64,000 nucleotides of DNA from Bacteroidota bacterium (GTDB lineage Bacteria; Bacteroidota; Ignavibacteria; UBA10030; UBA8401), in NCBI GenBank assembly GCA_021796215.1, contig JAJYOK010000003.1, positions 1 through 64,000 of the forward strand, read 5' to 3'. Made by a program: the position numbers and the translations under genes. Under the pieces are notes generated by a model. That model made no database searches, was not told the DNA's origin, and saw nothing but the letters and a program-made list of their open reading frames with translations. The first letter of the stretch is position 1. Every line of letters begins with the position of its first letter. Of the stretch, positions 17,073 through 25,448 are shown piece by piece.

Positions 17073-17766
17073 TTTTCGATCTTTCTTTCAATAAATAATC
17101 GCAAATCATAAAGTCGGACTCATCGTCTATATCGTGTGACGATATCTTGTCCATTATATACCCTATCGTTTGTTCAGAAAAGAATGATCGCGTTGCCATC
17201 AGCCACTCTGTCTTTGCAATATATCCAGCACCATTCAAAGCATAAATCGTAGGCAAATCTTGTCTCCTTGGAGCAATTTTCAATTCAGGGAATAGTGATT
17301 TTAAACTGAAATCCGCGTTACATTTGAACATCCAATAAGGACTTTCATTCGACTCAACAATGGTGACACAAGCTGGCATTTCTAAGTTGAGACATTTCTT
17401 AATGCATCCATCAATATCTACAACTTTCCTTAAAGGAGAGGTGGGCTGGAGCATGCACACATAATCATATTTATCTGGTAACGCCTTGATCGCATGCAGT
17501 ATCGGTTCTATCCCAGGAGTATCATCCTGAGCTAATTCTTTTGGTCTAACAAAAGGAACTTCACAGCCCCACTCTTTCGCAATGTGAATTATCTCTTCAT
17601 CTTCAGACGATAATATTAAGCGATCTATATATTTTGATTTTTTTGCCTCTTCAATCGTCCAAGCAATAAGAGGCTTGCCAGCTAAAGGTTTTATGTTTTT
17701 CCGTGGAATCCCTTTACTTCCACCACGAGCGGGTATAATAGCAAGTATTTTTTTGCCCTTATACAT
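17065..17766 (-). CDS. neuA: CMP-nonulosonate (acylneuraminate) cytidylyltransferase
   Basis: The 233-residue protein matches the NeuA/LegF/PseF family. It has the I-I-P-A-R-G-G-S-K-G-I-P-R-K-N nucleotide-binding loop at residues 9-23, a W-T-I-E-E-A segment, S-S-E-D-E-E and L-Q-P-T-S-P-L-R near residue 106. It would couple a nine-carbon sugar to CTP, giving the CMP-activated donor. It lies two bases after the CBS-aminotransferase gene. Which nonulosonate is used (neuraminate, legionaminate, pseudaminate or another) cannot be told from this protein alone. Confidence 0.9.
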   Translation of the reverse strand: MYKGKKILAIIPARGGSKGIPRKNIKPLAGKPLIAWTIEEAKKSKYIDRLILSSEDEEIIHIAKEWGCEVPFVRPKELAQDDTPGIEPILHAIKALPDKYDYVCMLQPTSPLRKVVDIDGCIKKCLNLEMPACVTIVESNESPYWMFKCNADFSLKSLFPELKIAPRRQDLPTIYALNGAGYIAKTEWLMATRSFFSEQTIGYIMDKISSHDIDDESDFMICDYLLKERSKNG

Positions 17767-17768
17767 TA

Positions 17769-19235
17769 TTATGATTCCAAAACAAGGGTTCGTGTCTTAA
17801 AAACGGTTTCTAACGCTTTTGTAATTGTATTCAAAGCTTGATCGCTTAAACCAACCGACGATGGTAGGCTCATCCCATTTTGTGATACATAATCTGAAAT
17901 TGGATAATTTCCCAAGCCAAATTTTTTGTACGGTGGCATTTCATGCAAAGGATAAAATACTTGACGTGTTTCGACACCATTCAACAATAGTTTTTTCATC
18001 AATTCGTCTCTACCGATTACAACTGATGGATCAATAACAAGAGTGTACAACCAATAAGTATTAAATGCCCATTCTGCTTGTGGAGGTAATGTAATTCCTT
18101 GGATTTTTGAGAGAGATTTGTTATACGTTTGAGCAATGTGTTTTTTTGCAGCAACAAAAACATCTACACGTTCCATTTGAGCAACACCAATTGCACCTTG
18201 CATATTAGTCATACGATAATTAAATCCCACTTCGTCATGCCAGTAACGTTTTGTTGGAGACATGCCATGATCACGAAGTTTTTTGGCTCTATTATAGGTT
18301 TCTTTATCTCTAAACACTACCATGCCTCCTTCACCAGTGGTAATTGTTTTGTTTCCAAAAAAACTAAAGGCCGCAACTTCTCCAAATGCTCCAACTCTTT
18401 TGCCTTTATACATACTGCCTAAAGCTTCTGCACAGTCTTCTACAATACATAAATTATGCTTTTGTGCAATCAAAATAATTTCGTCCATATGGCATGGATG
18501 GCCATATAAATGAACAGGCATGATCGCTTTTGTTCTCGGAGTAACTTTTTTTTCAATTTCTGCCGGGTCGATTGTCCATGTATCAGGATGAATATCAACA
18601 ATGACTGGTGTGGCTCCTGTGTATAAGACTGCATTAATTGAGGCGGCAAAAGTTAGGTCAGGAACGATTACTTCATCACCTGGTCCAATATTGAGTGCAA
18701 CTAGTGCAAGATGCAGAGCAACTGTCCCATTACTAACGGCAAGAGCGTTCGAACAACCACAATATTCACCAAAAATGGATTCAAATTTTCTCACAAACGT
18801 CCCTTGCGATGAAATCCAATTCGTTTTGATACATTCTGTCACATATTCAATTTCATTGCCAGACAGAGATGGTTCCATAATTGGAATCTGATGTAAACGA
18901 TGTAAACATGCATAATCTACTAAAATATTATTCTCATCAACCAAGGGAATATAACGAACGCGTTCATTTAATAGTTTTGCAAGTTCTTCACTTGGAGTCG
19001 TTACCGGACGAAAAACAAAAATTTTTTGCATTCCGAGCATAACTGGTTCAGTTAGAACAACACCACGTAGCAATAAACGGCGAATGTCTCCGTCTGATAA
19101 TACTCCAACTAAATGAGAGTGTTCATCAATTACAAAAACAATGCCTTGCGCGTTTTTATCAATAATTAATAGGGCTTCTTTTAATGTCGCGTGTTGTGAC
19201 ACGATTAATAACTTTATAGAAGGTACGTTGTTCAT
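17769..19235 (-). CDS. CBS-domain pair fused to a DegT-family sugar aminotransferase
   Basis: The 488-residue protein has two parts. Residues 1-120 form a CBS pair (A-T-L-K-E-A-L-L-I-I-D, GVLSDGDIRRLLLRG, then RYIPLVDENNILVDY). Residues 125-488 form a complete sugar aminotransferase: ISSQGTFVRKFE, SNGTVALHLALVAL, the V-E-D-C-A-E PLP block and FFGNKTITTGEGGM with the lysine. CBS pairs usually bind adenine nucleotides and regulate the attached enzyme. The aminotransferase part is close in layout to the stand-alone enzyme at 10259-11386. The start overlaps the isomerase gene by four bases. The fusion is unusual; PtmE of Campylobacter, in a legionaminate cluster, joins CBS domains to a nucleotidyltransferase instead. 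Confidence 0.92.
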   Translation of the reverse strand: MNNVPSIKLLIVSQHATLKEALLIIDKNAQGIVFVIDEHSHLVGVLSDGDIRRLLLRGVVLTEPVMLGMQKIFVFRPVTTPSEELAKLLNERVRYIPLVDENNILVDYACLHRLHQIPIMEPSLSGNEIEYVTECIKTNWISSQGTFVRKFESIFGEYCGCSNALAVSNGTVALHLALVALNIGPGDEVIVPDLTFAASINAVLYTGATPVIVDIHPDTWTIDPAEIEKKVTPRTKAIMPVHLYGHPCHMDEIILIAQKHNLCIVEDCAEALGSMYKGKRVGAFGEVAAFSFFGNKTITTGEGGMVVFRDKETYNRAKKLRDHGMSPTKRYWHDEVGFNYRMTNMQGAIGVAQMERVDVFVAAKKHIAQTYNKSLSKIQGITLPPQAEWAFNTYWLYTLVIDPSVVIGRDELMKKLLLNGVETRQVFYPLHEMPPYKKFGLGNYPISDYVSQNGMSLPSSVGLSDQALNTITKALETVFKTRTLVLES

Positions 19236-20101
19236 AAAGTCCGAACTAATGTTATAATTTGTTTTAACTGCTCAATTGAAAGTTTATAAGATTCGATAAC
19301 TTTTTTGTGGTGTGGATAGCGACGAATTTCAGGAATAAACCATACCCCTTCATCAAATATTTGGTTTGAATCAAATGTACCGTCATTATCATTCAAGTGA
19401 AATGCCGTAATATGGTTCTCAATTTGATGTAAGAAATTTGCTTTATCAAATTGTAAAGCATTGGAGGTTACTTTTAAATGTCCAACATCGATCAGAATAC
19501 CAAAATTATTTGAATTAACTGATTCATAAATTTCTAGTAATTCTTCTGCCGTTGCGCCCAATAACAGAAGGTTTTTTCCATCGATTAAATTTATTGGTGC
19601 AACAACATTGTTTTCTATAGCAACTCGTACTTTTTTAGATGTTCCAAATTCAGTAAGAGTTTGGAGGCTGTCAATAAAAATTTTTTTAGCCTCAACTATA
19701 GAATAGCGTGGGGCATTGGAAAGCTTTCTTCCAAGCCTGGACGATTCAACTTCAAATGCAAATCCGGAATGCACCGAATAAAATGATGCCCCAACTTCTT
19801 CACATAATGTGATAGCCCGTTTACAATGATCTATGCTTAACTGCAAAATATCTGGATTCTTCGCAGCCAGATTCAAAACAAACGGTTCTTTGGGGGGTGG
19901 GAAATAATTATGGATTAATAAATTACACTTCTTCTTTGCAAATTCAACTTCTTCAGTAAGGCCTTTCGACCAAGGTAACCCCGAACTCAATTCTAAATTG
20001 TGAAAATTTATTTTGTCACAGGTTTCAATTATTTCGCCAAGAGATGACGTTGTAAACGATCCTGTAGAGAGGTATATATTATTATCGTTTGTCGGTATCA
20101 A
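19232..20101 (-). CDS. Sugar phosphate isomerase/epimerase-like TIM-barrel protein
   Basis: The 289-residue protein resembles the xylose-isomerase-like/AP-endonuclease-2 TIM-barrel family. It has an N-terminal L-S-T-G-S-F strand, H-N-Y-F-P-P, a Y-S-V-H-S-G-F segment, V-A-I-E-N-N, I-L-I-D-V-G-H-L-K and A-F-H-L-N-D-N-D-G. The Glu, Asp-x-x-His, and His-x-x-Asp residues are the usual metal ligands. The start codon is TTG at 20101, overlapping the upstream GNAT stop by four bases (TTGA). A role as isomerase or epimerase in the nonulosonate pathway is inferred; no hydrolysing 2-epimerase of the NeuC/LegG type is present in the cluster. Confidence 0.82.
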   Translation of the reverse strand: MIPTNDNNIYLSTGSFTTSSLGEIIETCDKINFHNLELSSGLPWSKGLTEEVEFAKKKCNLLIHNYFPPPKEPFVLNLAAKNPDILQLSIDHCKRAITLCEEVGASFYSVHSGFAFEVESSRLGRKLSNAPRYSIVEAKKIFIDSLQTLTEFGTSKKVRVAIENNVVAPINLIDGKNLLLLGATAEELLEIYESVNSNNFGILIDVGHLKVTSNALQFDKANFLHQIENHITAFHLNDNDGTFDSNQIFDEGVWFIPEIRRYPHHKKVIESYKLSIEQLKQIITLVRTL

Positions 20102-20556
20102 AATATATAATGATAAATTATGTGTTTGTTCTTTGGATCAATACCACTTTGGAGAAAACCAAACTTTTCGTAGGTTTCTTTTGCAGCAAGATTCTCAGGA
20201 TGTACTTTAAGCATCAATTTGGGAACGGAATAAAGTTTGCACCATGTAAAAACAAATTGTAAACTGAGTTTTAAAAGACCGTTCCCTTTCTCAGTTTCGG
20301 CAACGCAAACACCATAAGAAGGAATTTCATATCCAGCATCAAAACCTCGCAACATAAAGAATGCTACAAGACGCTGGTCTTTCCAAACTCCCCAATATTT
20401 ATCTTCTCGAGCTTGTCCCAGAATTTTAATAATCTCATCTTTTTCAAAAGAAAATGGATAAAAATATTGTTGATACTCTTTTGAATTTGATTTGAGCATT
20501 GCAGAAAGGGCAGCGCTATCCGTGCTATTCAATATGCTAATTGAAAGATCTCTCAT
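20098..20556 (-). CDS. GNAT-family N-acetyltransferase
   Basis: The 152-residue protein has the GNAT core: W-G-V-W-K-D-Q-R-L-V-A-F-F, a V-C-V-A-E-T-E-K-G-N-G-L segment as the acetyl-CoA loop, then L-M-L-K-V-H-P-E-N-L-A-A-K-E-T-Y-E-K-F-G-F, the classic motif B ending. Its place between the NeuB-family synthase and the isomerase, with four-base overlaps on both sides, suggests that it acetylates an amino sugar precursor, as PseH or LegH do. The acyl acceptor is not shown by sequence. Confidence 0.88.
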   Translation of the reverse strand: MRDLSISILNSTDSAALSAMLKSNSKEYQQYFYPFSFEKDEIIKILGQAREDKYWGVWKDQRLVAFFMLRGFDAGYEIPSYGVCVAETEKGNGLLKLSLQFVFTWCKLYSVPKLMLKVHPENLAAKETYEKFGFLQSGIDPKNKHIIYHYIF

Positions 20557-21611
20557 CGATGAATATCATCCCAATCTATCATTTCATCCGGATGAATATT
20601 ACGCCTAGCTTTACGACCTAGTATTTGATGAATTAAAGATGGATTGATACCAGATGAAGGTCGCTTAAAAGTTAACATCTCATTCGTAATAACTTCCCCA
20701 GCGTTAATTGTTGTACTGGCAACAATGCTGCGTCTCATTCCAATAGAATTTTCGATTTCAACCTTGCTAGGCAGTTTAATGCCTGTTCCTAACACTTTTT
20801 CTGTTTCTCTTATGAATTTGACAAGTTCTGCAAATTCTGCCGGATTAGCGGATGTCGAATGATCAGGACCGGGAAGAGTCTTATCAAGCGTAAAATGCTT
20901 TTCAATCACATTCGCACCGAGAGCAATTGCCGCAATACAAGCAGTATTACTTTGAGTGTGATCAGAATATCCTGTTATTGAATGAAAAGCTTGCCCCATG
21001 GTTTTCATAGCCAATAAATTTGCATCTTCCAAACGCGACGGATAATTTGTTGTGCATTGTAAAAGAATAAGACTATCATTTCCCGTTTTTAGAATGGTGT
21101 TTACAGCAGTATCAACCTCTGCCAATGTTGCCATCCCTGTCGATAATAAAATTGGTTTTTTCTTTTTCGCAACATATTCCAAGAATGAAAGTTCTATAAC
21201 TTGTCCTGAGGCAATTTTATATGCCAAGACATCCAATGATTCTAAGAAATCAACATCTGAATAATTATACGGAGTCGACAAAAATATGATATTAAGTTTT
21301 TTACATAGTTTTATAATTTCTAGATAGGCTTCAAAAGGTAATTCTAATTTTTTTAACATTTGAATTTGCGACTCAGACTGTGGAGTTGTTCTTAACTGGT
21401 AAGCAGCCTTCGGTGCGTCTTGCAGTGCAATTTGATCTGCTTTAAATGTTTGGAATTTAACACAATCAGCACCTGCTCTTTTGGCACTTTCAATTGCTTT
21501 CATGGCTAGCTCTAAATCGCCATTATGATTGACACCAATTTCAGCGATAACAAATACAGGCTTACTGATCCCAATGGAATAATTTTGTATTTTTATTTCT
21601 TGTTTTATCAT
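20553..21611 (-). CDS. neuB: NeuB-family nonulosonate (N-acetylneuraminate/legionaminate) synthase
   Basis: The 352-residue protein has the NeuB TIM barrel (VIAEIGVNHNGD near residue 22, A-D-C-V-K-F-Q-T-F, FLSTPYN, YKIASG, LLSTGMA, Q-C-T-T-N-Y-P, GYSDHT, VIEKHFTLDK, GPDHS) and a C-terminal SAF antifreeze-like domain from about 290 (MRRSIVAS, I-N-A-G-E-V-I). It condenses phosphoenolpyruvate with an N-acetylated six-carbon amino sugar. It is the first gene of the long minus-strand cluster; no Shine-Dalgarno is visible before its ATG. The pathway's acetyltransferase and isomerase follow directly. Confidence 0.93.
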   Translation of the reverse strand: MIKQEIKIQNYSIGISKPVFVIAEIGVNHNGDLELAMKAIESAKRAGADCVKFQTFKADQIALQDAPKAAYQLRTTPQSESQIQMLKKLELPFEAYLEIIKLCKKLNIIFLSTPYNYSDVDFLESLDVLAYKIASGQVIELSFLEYVAKKKKPILLSTGMATLAEVDTAVNTILKTGNDSLILLQCTTNYPSRLEDANLLAMKTMGQAFHSITGYSDHTQSNTACIAAIALGANVIEKHFTLDKTLPGPDHSTSANPAEFAELVKFIRETEKVLGTGIKLPSKVEIENSIGMRRSIVASTTINAGEVITNEMLTFKRPSSGINPSLIHQILGRKARRNIHPDEMIDWDDIHR

Positions 21612-21614
21612 AAA

Positions 21615-21643
21615 AATATGATTCCGATTAGATAATTTGTCAA
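21615..21643 (-). promoter_or_regulatory. Candidate sigma70-like promoter at the head of the polysaccharide cluster
   Basis: On the minus strand TTGACA (21643-21638) and CATATT (21620-21615) are 17 bases apart, like the rRNA and initiator-tRNA promoters in this window. The -10 ends only three bases before the neuB ATG. If active, transcription would start within or at the start codon, implying a leaderless or nearly leaderless mRNA; otherwise the match is chance. Confidence 0.45.
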
Positions 21644-22053
21644 CACACTAATGGGGAAATTCTATAATCATTCCTTCCTTAGAAAATTCTACGTCACCAA
21701 ACGCGGCAATTCATGTTAAGTCAACGGACCCTAAACGAATTCAAGGCTTCGGAAGCTCAATTTCAACACCTGCTTTTTTTCCTCCTTTTCTGCTACAATT
21801 TCTAGGCAATAGCCTTACAGAGCTAAAAAAGGGTACCTATTGAACAACTTTTTGGGAATTTACTTCATTCAATATTCAAGCGAGGTGAAGTGGAACTTTA
21901 CGCCATCATGTACAGCGTGACATCCATTACACCTGCTCCGCCTCGCTCTGTTTATTACTCCCTGCTGTGTACTCCTTTGAGCCGTAGGCTCATCCGCCGT
22001 CTTTTTGGCGGGACTCTATCTCCTTACTCCACTCTCCCTGCTTCATTTTTTAC
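21644..22053. other. Gene-free stretch upstream of neuB with palindromic repeats
   Basis: I find no convincing gene. A short minus-strand frame ending at about 21744 (30 codons) has no family I know. At about 21976-22013 a double-hairpin unit (GAGCC...GGCTC followed by CCGCC...GGCGG) recurs near 30311-30351. Confidence 0.45.
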
Positions 22054-22526
22054 TGCTTCTGCGCATCAGGCTGCGTCCGTGGCGGAACACCATCGCCGCC
22101 GGCGTTCTCTCCTCGCGCTCAAAAACTGCACGCCCTGAATTCGCTTTCCCACAGCAGTGTAAGCACCGAACGATAACGTTTCATGGAAACGTTCTGCTCA
22201 TATAGATATACAACATCACGCCTGCATGACGCATCCTCAGCAAACCACGCGTACGCCGGTACAAGGTCGACGCATGTCTGCATTTCTTTATACTCCCCTC
22301 GCCCTTTGGGAGAGGGGTATGAGCATGCCCGCCGGAACGATTGTGTAGGCTGGGTAAGGGCAAAAAAATCATACGCCGCCGATTCCTTTCGCACCCGGTA
22401 CCCTTTTGGGATCCATCGGAACGGAAAACATCTGCTGATGCAGGTCCACACGGTCTTTCCTTCTGTGCTGAGGATGACGGCAACAGGGTATGTCCCTATC
22501 CCTGCATACCGGATTGCCGCCGCCGT
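22054..22526. repeat. 473-bp direct repeat, left copy
   Basis: This block recurs at 25502-25974 with a constant offset of 3448 and no indels. I count four base differences, so identity exceeds 99%. The repeat ends 14 bases from the stop codon of the beta-helix gene. Its content is the 3' end of the ImmA/IrrE peptidase gene plus about 65 bases of flanking sequence. Homologous recombination between the copies would remove or invert nothing but the 3-kb segment between them. Confidence 0.93.
22119..22526 (-). pseudogene. Duplicated C-terminal fragment of the ImmA/IrrE-type peptidase gene
   Basis: The minus-strand frame encodes the last part of the protein at 25566-26426 (from P-V-A-V-I-L-S to E-S-E-F-R-A-C-S-F), including the in-frame palindromic insert, but not the HELGH active site. 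Three amino-acid differences separate the copies (V/A, S/N, A/T). Without the N-terminal catalytic part it cannot be a peptidase. It is best read as a by-product of duplication. Confidence 0.8.
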
Positions 22527-22539
22527 TCGTTATCGAAAT

Positions 22540-24573
22540 TCACTTACTACCGCTGCTTCCCAGCAATTGCTTTCTCCACTGATCAATATGCAACCCAATC
22601 TTTTCTACCGGAATCTGCGTGAAGCCCATCTTCAACGCTTGTGAATCATCATGCAAACGAAAATCTTCTCTAGTAAAAGAAATAAATCCTGGGTCGCCAT
22701 CGACAAAATCGTCTTTTACAACGACGAGTGAATCATAACTTTTCTGTATGTCAAGCCATTGCCCGCCAACAGAAATATTATAAGCGACAATATTTCCTTT
22801 CGGCGCGCCTGGGTCATCCTCTAATATCTGTGCGAGCTTTGGATAATGTTCGCTGTATGGCGGTTTATTGAAATGAATTGCCTCTAATTTCTCATACATT
22901 TTTGCACCTTCCCCCTTTGCAAACATTTGCCATGTCAAACCCCGCGCATCAATGTGAATGGACGGATTACAGTAAACAAAAATATTATTTTCAATATCAT
23001 TATCCCTACCTCCGCCAAGCCATATTCCGCGATCTACTTCATAAAAAATATTTCCATAAACGGCTGTGCCGCTTGCAAGATCGTCAAGATAAACTCCCAT
23101 TGCCCCAATGCTATACGGCCCATGAATTGAATGAAAGTAATTGTAACGAACAATATTTCCCCGCATTGTCCAGTCCCTGCCCATGTAGAAAGCCCCGGCA
23201 TCTCCAACTTCCTCGCAAACATCATGAATGTTGTTGTACTCAATCACATGGTCATTTCCTGAAAGCAAAATGGCGTTGTGCGGTGCATTGTAAATAGCGT
23301 TGTGGGCAATCCGGTTTCCAACTCCATTGATACCGACACCGGCATGGTACGTCCTGTCCCACCGGTTGTAATTATGAATATCGTTGTTCTCTGCAAAATT
23401 ATTCCCGGGAGTCAATGTCATCCGGTTCCCGCCGCTCAATATAATCCCGCCGCCGCCCGTGTTATAAATATCGCAGCTCTGCACGCCGTTATCTGTTCCG
23501 CCGTTCACATTCACGGCTAAGGTCCCGCTGTTGCGCAGCGTGCATCCCGCAATGCGGTTATGTGTTCCTCCATCTATTTGAATTTCAACCCCGCGAGTAT
23601 ATTCAATAATAATATTCTGGAAAAGAACATCATGCACGTTTTGAAAATGAATCAATGGGGCCGCCGCCAATGACACAAACGTTTTTGCATTTTCTATCGG
23701 TGCTGGATGCCAGAAATATAATATTCCTTTAACGCGGTCTAAATACCATTCCCCCGGTTCATCCAGCTCTTCCAACACATTCAGCACATAAAAACGCTTC
23801 CCTTTCGTATATCCATACACTCCGTGCGGCGGATAGGTCGCGATTTCTCCTGTTACTGTATCAATAGATTTTACTTTTTCGTACGAATCAGCCCAATCCC
23901 ATGTCCAATATCCGTGCACCCACAGATCATCCGCATTGATCCACCGCTTCACTTTTGCATTGTTGAAAATAAACTTTCCGCCGTTCTGTCCGTTCGGAAC
24001 GCTGTCAATTAAAACCCATCCCTCATTAGGCCATCGCGCCAGTTGCATCGGATTTTCGTCAAAGAACAATTCCAATCCCGATGACTGAATCCCTATTCCA
24101 AATCCTCTGCGCGACATCGTTCCAAAATCACTGATTCCCTGCGCACGTAAGTCAGTTTCCATAACGCTGTCCCGCGCCTCCGGCACGAGCCGCTTCAATA
24201 TTGCTGCATCGGTCACAGGATGAAATCCGCCGATCTCTTTGCCGCCGATGATATGAACGCTTTCTCCCGGATAACTGCTGTACACAACAGGGTGAGTTGA
24301 ATCTCCGGAATCTTCCGGACCAAGCACGAATGAGCCTGTTCGCTCATAGTATCCGCCGCGCAGATAGACGATAAAGCCTCCCGAAGGAGGTCTGGATTTT
24401 TTCATTACACGGATGGTATCCCGTGCCCGTTCCAGCGTCGCAAAAGGCTTTTCCTTTGTTCCAGAATCCAAATCATTCCCGTCCATTGAGATGTAAAATG
24501 TTGTCTGGGCAAAAATGTTTCCAACAGCGGTCAACAAAACGAGAAGGCACCAAAATTGTTTTTTCACTTGCAT
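22540..24573 (-). CDS. Secreted right-handed beta-helix protein (GH141-like)
   Basis: The start is set at the ATG at 24573; a longer frame would begin with TTG. The 677-residue protein has a signal peptide (FWCLLVLLTAVGNIFAQ). It then shows Y-I-S-M-D-G-N-D-L-D-S-G-T-K-E-K-P-F-A-T-L, L-R-G-G-Y-Y, a P-V-V-Y-S-S-Y-P-G-E segment and LELFFDENPMQLARWPNEG. A long series of beta-helix coils with repeated N-x-I and G-I-x-L turns runs from about 310 to 560. The early blocks resemble GH141 proteins (fucosidase/xylanase type) and other glycan-active beta-helix enzymes. I expect extracellular or periplasmic action on a polysaccharide; no type IX sorting domain is seen at the C-terminus. Confidence 0.8.
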   Translation of the reverse strand: MQVKKQFWCLLVLLTAVGNIFAQTTFYISMDGNDLDSGTKEKPFATLERARDTIRVMKKSRPPSGGFIVYLRGGYYERTGSFVLGPEDSGDSTHPVVYSSYPGESVHIIGGKEIGGFHPVTDAAILKRLVPEARDSVMETDLRAQGISDFGTMSRRGFGIGIQSSGLELFFDENPMQLARWPNEGWVLIDSVPNGQNGGKFIFNNAKVKRWINADDLWVHGYWTWDWADSYEKVKSIDTVTGEIATYPPHGVYGYTKGKRFYVLNVLEELDEPGEWYLDRVKGILYFWHPAPIENAKTFVSLAAAPLIHFQNVHDVLFQNIIIEYTRGVEIQIDGGTHNRIAGCTLRNSGTLAVNVNGGTDNGVQSCDIYNTGGGGIILSGGNRMTLTPGNNFAENNDIHNYNRWDRTYHAGVGINGVGNRIAHNAIYNAPHNAILLSGNDHVIEYNNIHDVCEEVGDAGAFYMGRDWTMRGNIVRYNYFHSIHGPYSIGAMGVYLDDLASGTAVYGNIFYEVDRGIWLGGGRDNDIENNIFVYCNPSIHIDARGLTWQMFAKGEGAKMYEKLEAIHFNKPPYSEHYPKLAQILEDDPGAPKGNIVAYNISVGGQWLDIQKSYDSLVVVKDDFVDGDPGFISFTREDFRLHDDSQALKMGFTQIPVEKIGLHIDQWRKQLLGSSGSK

Positions 24574-24639
24574 GGTTAAATCCAAAAGATATAACCGTTT
24601 TGAAACGATTTATATCCAAAGCGATTTAATAAGTCATGT

Positions 24640-24735
24640 TTTCTCTCGTTACTACGCTCCGCGTTGTAACGTAATTTTCAGACGCTCTGCGTCTTAACTT
24701 CTCACCCTCTGCTTTTTAGTCGCTGTTTCGGCGCA
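24640..24735. repeat. Palindromic repeat cluster
   Basis: This segment contains TCGTTACTACGCTCCGCGTTGTAACG, in which GTTAC faces GTAAC, and GACGCTCTGCGTC. It ends in CTTCTCACCCTCTGCTTTTTAGTCGC, which recurs exactly at about 25474-25500. A related piece lies at 30205-30252. No gene is encoded. The same words border the beta-helix/toxin segment on both sides. Confidence 0.6.
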
Positions 24736-24761
24736 TCGGGCGGAGCTGGAGAAGGAGTGAT

Positions 24762-24959
24762 TTACTGAAAAATTTCTTTAAAAAATTTCCCTTTATCTAA
24801 CCCTGCCTGCCACTCACGATGACGCTTAACAGATTCTGTTCTTTTCTTTTCTGCGACAGCAAGAAACCGGCTTGTTTCTAACGGACCCAGTTTTTCCGTC
24901 AACAGTCTGATTGCCTTCCTAAATAATTCTTCTTCGTTGATATATTCGTTTGTGCTCAT
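24762..24959 (-). CDS. Probable antitoxin partner of the PIN toxin
   Basis: The 65-residue protein is alpha-helical and charged, with a K-L-G-P-L-E-T-S-R-F-L segment that recurs in small proteins encoded beside PIN-domain genes. It overlaps the upstream PIN gene by four bases, so the two are co-translated. The order toxin first, antitoxin second is less common than the reverse but known. No DNA-binding motif is evident. Function is inferred from context and size. Confidence 0.62.
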   Translation of the reverse strand: MSTNEYINEEELFRKAIRLLTEKLGPLETSRFLAVAEKKRTESVKRHREWQAGLDKGKFFKEIFQ

Positions 24960-25399
24960 CGTAAATCCTCCTTAATACAAAATTCGATCGGGCTTAGTAT
25001 TTCTATTGCACATTGTGTCCTTGTGCTTCGTTTACGAAGCTTGTCGTCACATGTAATAAAATACTCCGCCGCTTGTTCTGCAAAAGCAACATGAGCGGCA
25101 TCAGCAATACCAAACGCGGACGAAGCAAGCTCTTCGACACGCCTTTTTCCTTGTTCAAAATTGTATGATGGTTCTTTACCATAACTATGTAACAGTTGAA
25201 TAATGTGCATCTTCTCCCGAATGTCTTCAATGCTTTCAATTTCTTTAAAATGAACCGGCGATATTACCATTTCATATTCCTTGTTTTGAATGCCGTTGAG
25301 GATCAAATAATAAGCATCCGTCTCCAGTCGAATTCTCATGACACCTTGATTATCGAATGGACGGCAAAGAGTACAAACATCAAGATACACTTTTTTCAT
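24956..25399 (-). CDS. PIN-domain protein (probable VapC-like toxin)
   Basis: The 147-residue protein begins M-K-K-V-Y-L-D-V-C, with the first PIN aspartate at residue 7. It has an acidic centre (V-H-F-K-E-I-E), the G-I-A-D-A-A-H-V-A segment with the next aspartate near residue 118, and F-I-T-C-D-D-K-L-R near residue 134. These are the metal-binding acidic residues of PIN ribonucleases, which in toxin-antitoxin pairs cut tRNA or rRNA. The small partner gene follows with a four-base overlap. The pair lies between the two 473-bp repeats and could stabilise that segment. Confidence 0.82.
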   Translation of the reverse strand: MKKVYLDVCTLCRPFDNQGVMRIRLETDAYYLILNGIQNKEYEMVISPVHFKEIESIEDIREKMHIIQLLHSYGKEPSYNFEQGKRRVEELASSAFGIADAAHVAFAEQAAEYFITCDDKLRKRSTRTQCAIEILSPIEFCIKEDLR

Positions 25400-25448
25400 T
25401 AAGCGCTCGTTTCATTCACTTGTCCTTTTAACCGCAATCATCGAATTT

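Noticed and set aside
22183-22644. Plus-strand frames in the 473-bp repeat (153 and 184 residues in the two copies)
   Set aside because: The conserved reading is the minus-strand peptidase C-terminus; the plus frames are antisense to it.
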